A DNA stretch of 5,704 bases from Gammaproteobacteria bacterium (GTDB taxonomy: Bacteria > Pseudomonadota > Gammaproteobacteria > Steroidobacterales > Steroidobacteraceae). The DNA lies in the NCBI GenBank assembly GCA_009923475.1, contig RFTM01000131.1:1-5704 (forward strand), given 5' to 3'. Position numbers and translations under genes: made by a program. The notes beneath the pieces were generated by a model. That model had not been told where the DNA came from and ran no database searches. It was given only the letters and a program-made list of their open reading frames with translations. Every line of letters starts with the position of its first letter. Position 1 is the stretch's first letter. This document shows positions 4,262 through 5,704 of this stretch, one piece after another.

Positions 4262-5704
4262 GTGGACTATGCGCAGGCGCTGCTCGGGCTCCTGCCTGGC
4301 TCCCGCCGGACCCCCGGCCTCAAGGAGCTGCTGAGCGCCGCCGCCTACCTGCCGCCCGAGCAGGTCGAGCGCGTCCGCCTCGCCGCCGAGTTCGGCGCCG
4401 AGGCCCACCGCGGACAGAGACGCAAGTCGGGCGAGCCCTACATCGCCCATCCGGTGGCCGCCGCCGAGATCCTCGCGGAGCTGCGCGTCGACGCCGACAC
4501 CATCGTGGCGGCGATCCTGCACGACGTCATCGAAGACACGCCGATCGCCAAGGACGAGCTCGCGGCGCGCTTCGGGGCGAACGTCGCGGAGATCGTCGAC
4601 GGCGTCACCAAGCTCGACCAGATCCAGTTCAAGAGCCGCGAGGAGGCGCAGGCGGAATCGTTCCGCAAGATGCTGCTCGCGATGGTGCGCGACCTGCGCG
4701 TCATCCTCGTCAAGCTCGCCGACCGCCTGCACAACATGCGCACCATCGGCGCGATGGCGCCCGAGCGGCGCCGCGCCATCGCGCGCGAGACGCTCGACAT
4801 CTACGCCGCGCTCGCCGAGCGGCTCGGCCTGTACGCCATGAAGCTCGAGCTCGAGGACCTCGGCTTCCGCGCGCTCTACCCGCAGCGCTACCGCGTGCTC
4901 GAGCGCGCGCTCAAGCGCGCCCGCGGCAACCAGCGCGAGTTCCTGACGCGCATCTCCGAGCAGCTGGGGCGTTCCCTGAAGGCCGCCGGCATCGCCGCCG
5001 AGGTCGAGGCCCGCGAGAAGCACCTCTACAGCATCTACCGGAAGATGCTGCGCAAGCGCGCGCCGCTCTCCGAGATCGTGGACGTCTACGGCCTGCGGGT
5101 CGTCGTCGACACGCCCGACGCCTGCTACCGCGCGCTCGGCGTGGTGCACGCCGCCTACCGGCCGATGCCCGGGCGCTTCAAGGATTACATCGCCATCCCG
5201 CGCGTCAACGGCTACCAGTCGCTGCACACCACCCTCTTCGGCCCGAACGGCCTGCCGATCGAGGCGCAGATCCGCACCCGCGACATGCACCAGATCGCCG
5301 AGGCGGGCATCGCCGCCCACTGGAAGTACAAGTCGGGCGACGGCGGCGTGGCCGAGGGCCAGGCCCAGACCCGCGAGTGGCTCGCCAACCTCGTCGCGAT
5401 GCAGGAGACGGGGTCGTCGGAGGAGTTCCTCGAGAGCGTGCGCGTCGACCTGTTCCCGGACAAGGTCTACGTCTTCACGCCCAAGGGCCGCATCCTGCGC
5501 CTGCCGCGCGGCGCGACCGTGGTCGACTTCGCGTACGCCGTGCACACCGACGTCGGCAACCGCTGCGTCGCGGCCAAGGTCGACCGCCGCCTCGCGCCGC
5601 TGCGCAGCGAGCTGCGCAACGGCCAGACCGTCGAGATCGTGACCTCGCCCAACGCCATCCCGAACCCCGCCTGGGTCAACTTCGTGGTGACGGCGAAGGC
5701 GCGC
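4262..5704 (+). CDS. spoT: SpoT, bifunctional (p)ppGpp synthetase/hydrolase (3' part beyond window)
   Basis: RelA/SpoT-homologue enzyme that hydrolyses (p)ppGpp to GDP/GTP plus pyrophosphate and can also synthesise it from ATP and GDP/GTP, setting the stringent response. The window holds 481 codons of about 700. Domains seen: HD hydrolase (about 30-200) with R54, K55, H63, H87, D88, E91, D92, D154 and N158, matching the residues known from the Streptococcus Rel structure, so hydrolase looks active. Synthetase (about 240-345) shows REKHLYSIYRKM (251-262), D274, NGYQSLHT (316-323), E334 and QIRT. RFKD (305-308) is the RxKD signature of bifunctional enzymes, not the ExDD of RelA. TGS domain is about 396-460; the C-terminal regulatory domains are missing. 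GTG at 4262 is the first in-frame start for about 100 nt and the only one upstream of the HD domain, but no Shine-Dalgarno is evident. It follows rpoZ by 28 bp. SpoT is preferred over RelA from HD integrity, RxKD and gmk-rpoZ context. Confidence 0.96.
   Translation, partial: MDYAQALLGLLPGSRRTPGLKELLSAAAYLPPEQVERVRLAAEFGAEAHRGQRRKSGEPYIAHPVAAAEILAELRVDADTIVAAILHDVIEDTPIAKDELAARFGANVAEIVDGVTKLDQIQFKSREEAQAESFRKMLLAMVRDLRVILVKLADRLHNMRTIGAMAPERRRAIARETLDIYAALAERLGLYAMKLELEDLGFRALYPQRYRVLERALKRARGNQREFLTRISEQLGRSLKAAGIAAEVEAREKHLYSIYRKMLRKRAPLSEIVDVYGLRVVVDTPDACYRALGVVHAAYRPMPGRFKDYIAIPRVNGYQSLHTTLFGPNGLPIEAQIRTRDMHQIAEAGIAAHWKYKSGDGGVAEGQAQTREWLANLVAMQETGSSEEFLESVRVDLFPDKVYVFTPKGRILRLPRGATVVDFAYAVHTDVGNRCVAAKVDRRLAPLRSELRNGQTVEIVTSPNAIPNPAWVNFVVTAKAR

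Noticed and set aside
4181..5545. A 454-residue minus-strand frame opposite spoT
   Set aside because: The plus strand encodes SpoT with intact HD, synthetase and TGS motifs throughout; the antisense frame is a mirror of its codon bias.
1..5704. Mobile element, CRISPR array, tRNA/rRNA, toxin-antitoxin or other novel accessory system
   Set aside because: Nearly every base is accounted for by seven conserved core genes with uniform codon bias; no spaced repeats, transposase motifs, tRNA-like cloverleaf or unknown ORF without overlap was seen.

Overview
This window looks like ordinary chromosomal core DNA from a very GC-rich gammaproteobacterium. By eye it is around 70% G+C or more, and codon third positions are overwhelmingly G or C. 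The omega subunit has a Pseudomonas-like core ([17 protein letters not shown]), and SpoT, Gmk, Rph and YicC align with their E. coli counterparts through nearly all diagnostic motifs. A rph-rdgB-hemW block diverging from a yicC-gmk-rpoZ-spoT block resembles the arrangement I associate with Xanthomonadales-type or related Gammaproteobacteria. The order-level placement is an inference.

Layout: seven genes in two divergent operons. On the minus strand, reading leftward from 2222, are rph (RNase PH), rdgB (ITP/XTP pyrophosphatase) and hemW (radical-SAM heme chaperone, cut by the left edge). They are joined by two 4-nt stop/start overlaps, ATGA and GTGA, so they are probably translationally coupled. 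A 108-bp intergenic region (2223-2330) holds one AT-rich island that could serve as a -10 element in both directions, and a perfect 7-bp inverted repeat. On the plus strand, from 2331, are yicC (endoribonuclease family), gmk (guanylate kinase), rpoZ (RNA polymerase omega) and spoT (bifunctional (p)ppGpp synthetase/hydrolase, cut by the right edge). Gaps are 13, 90 and 28 bp; the 90-bp gap before rpoZ carries a good -10 hexamer and may hold an internal promoter. No stretch over 300 bp lacks a gene.

How the genes fit together: the left operon covers tRNA/RNA 3' processing, nucleotide-pool sanitation and heme delivery. The right operon groups RNA turnover with guanine nucleotide metabolism and the stringent response. 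Gmk makes GDP from GMP, SpoT makes and destroys (p)ppGpp, and omega forms part of a (p)ppGpp-binding site on RNA polymerase. The SpoT hydrolase and synthetase residues visible here are all intact.

I find no mobile element, CRISPR array, tRNA/rRNA gene, toxin-antitoxin or defence module, and no evidence of a novel system. The second-look items are local: the shared promoter island, the Rph tail that doubles as an rdgB leader, an in-frame 12-bp tandem duplication in hemW, an insertion in Gmk, an altered conserved motif and unusual tail in omega, and a GTG-started spoT without a clear ribosome binding site. Two real genes, hemW and spoT, start with GTG and run off the window, so ATG-based gene calling would miss them; many long overlapping frames on both strands are GC-bias shadows.
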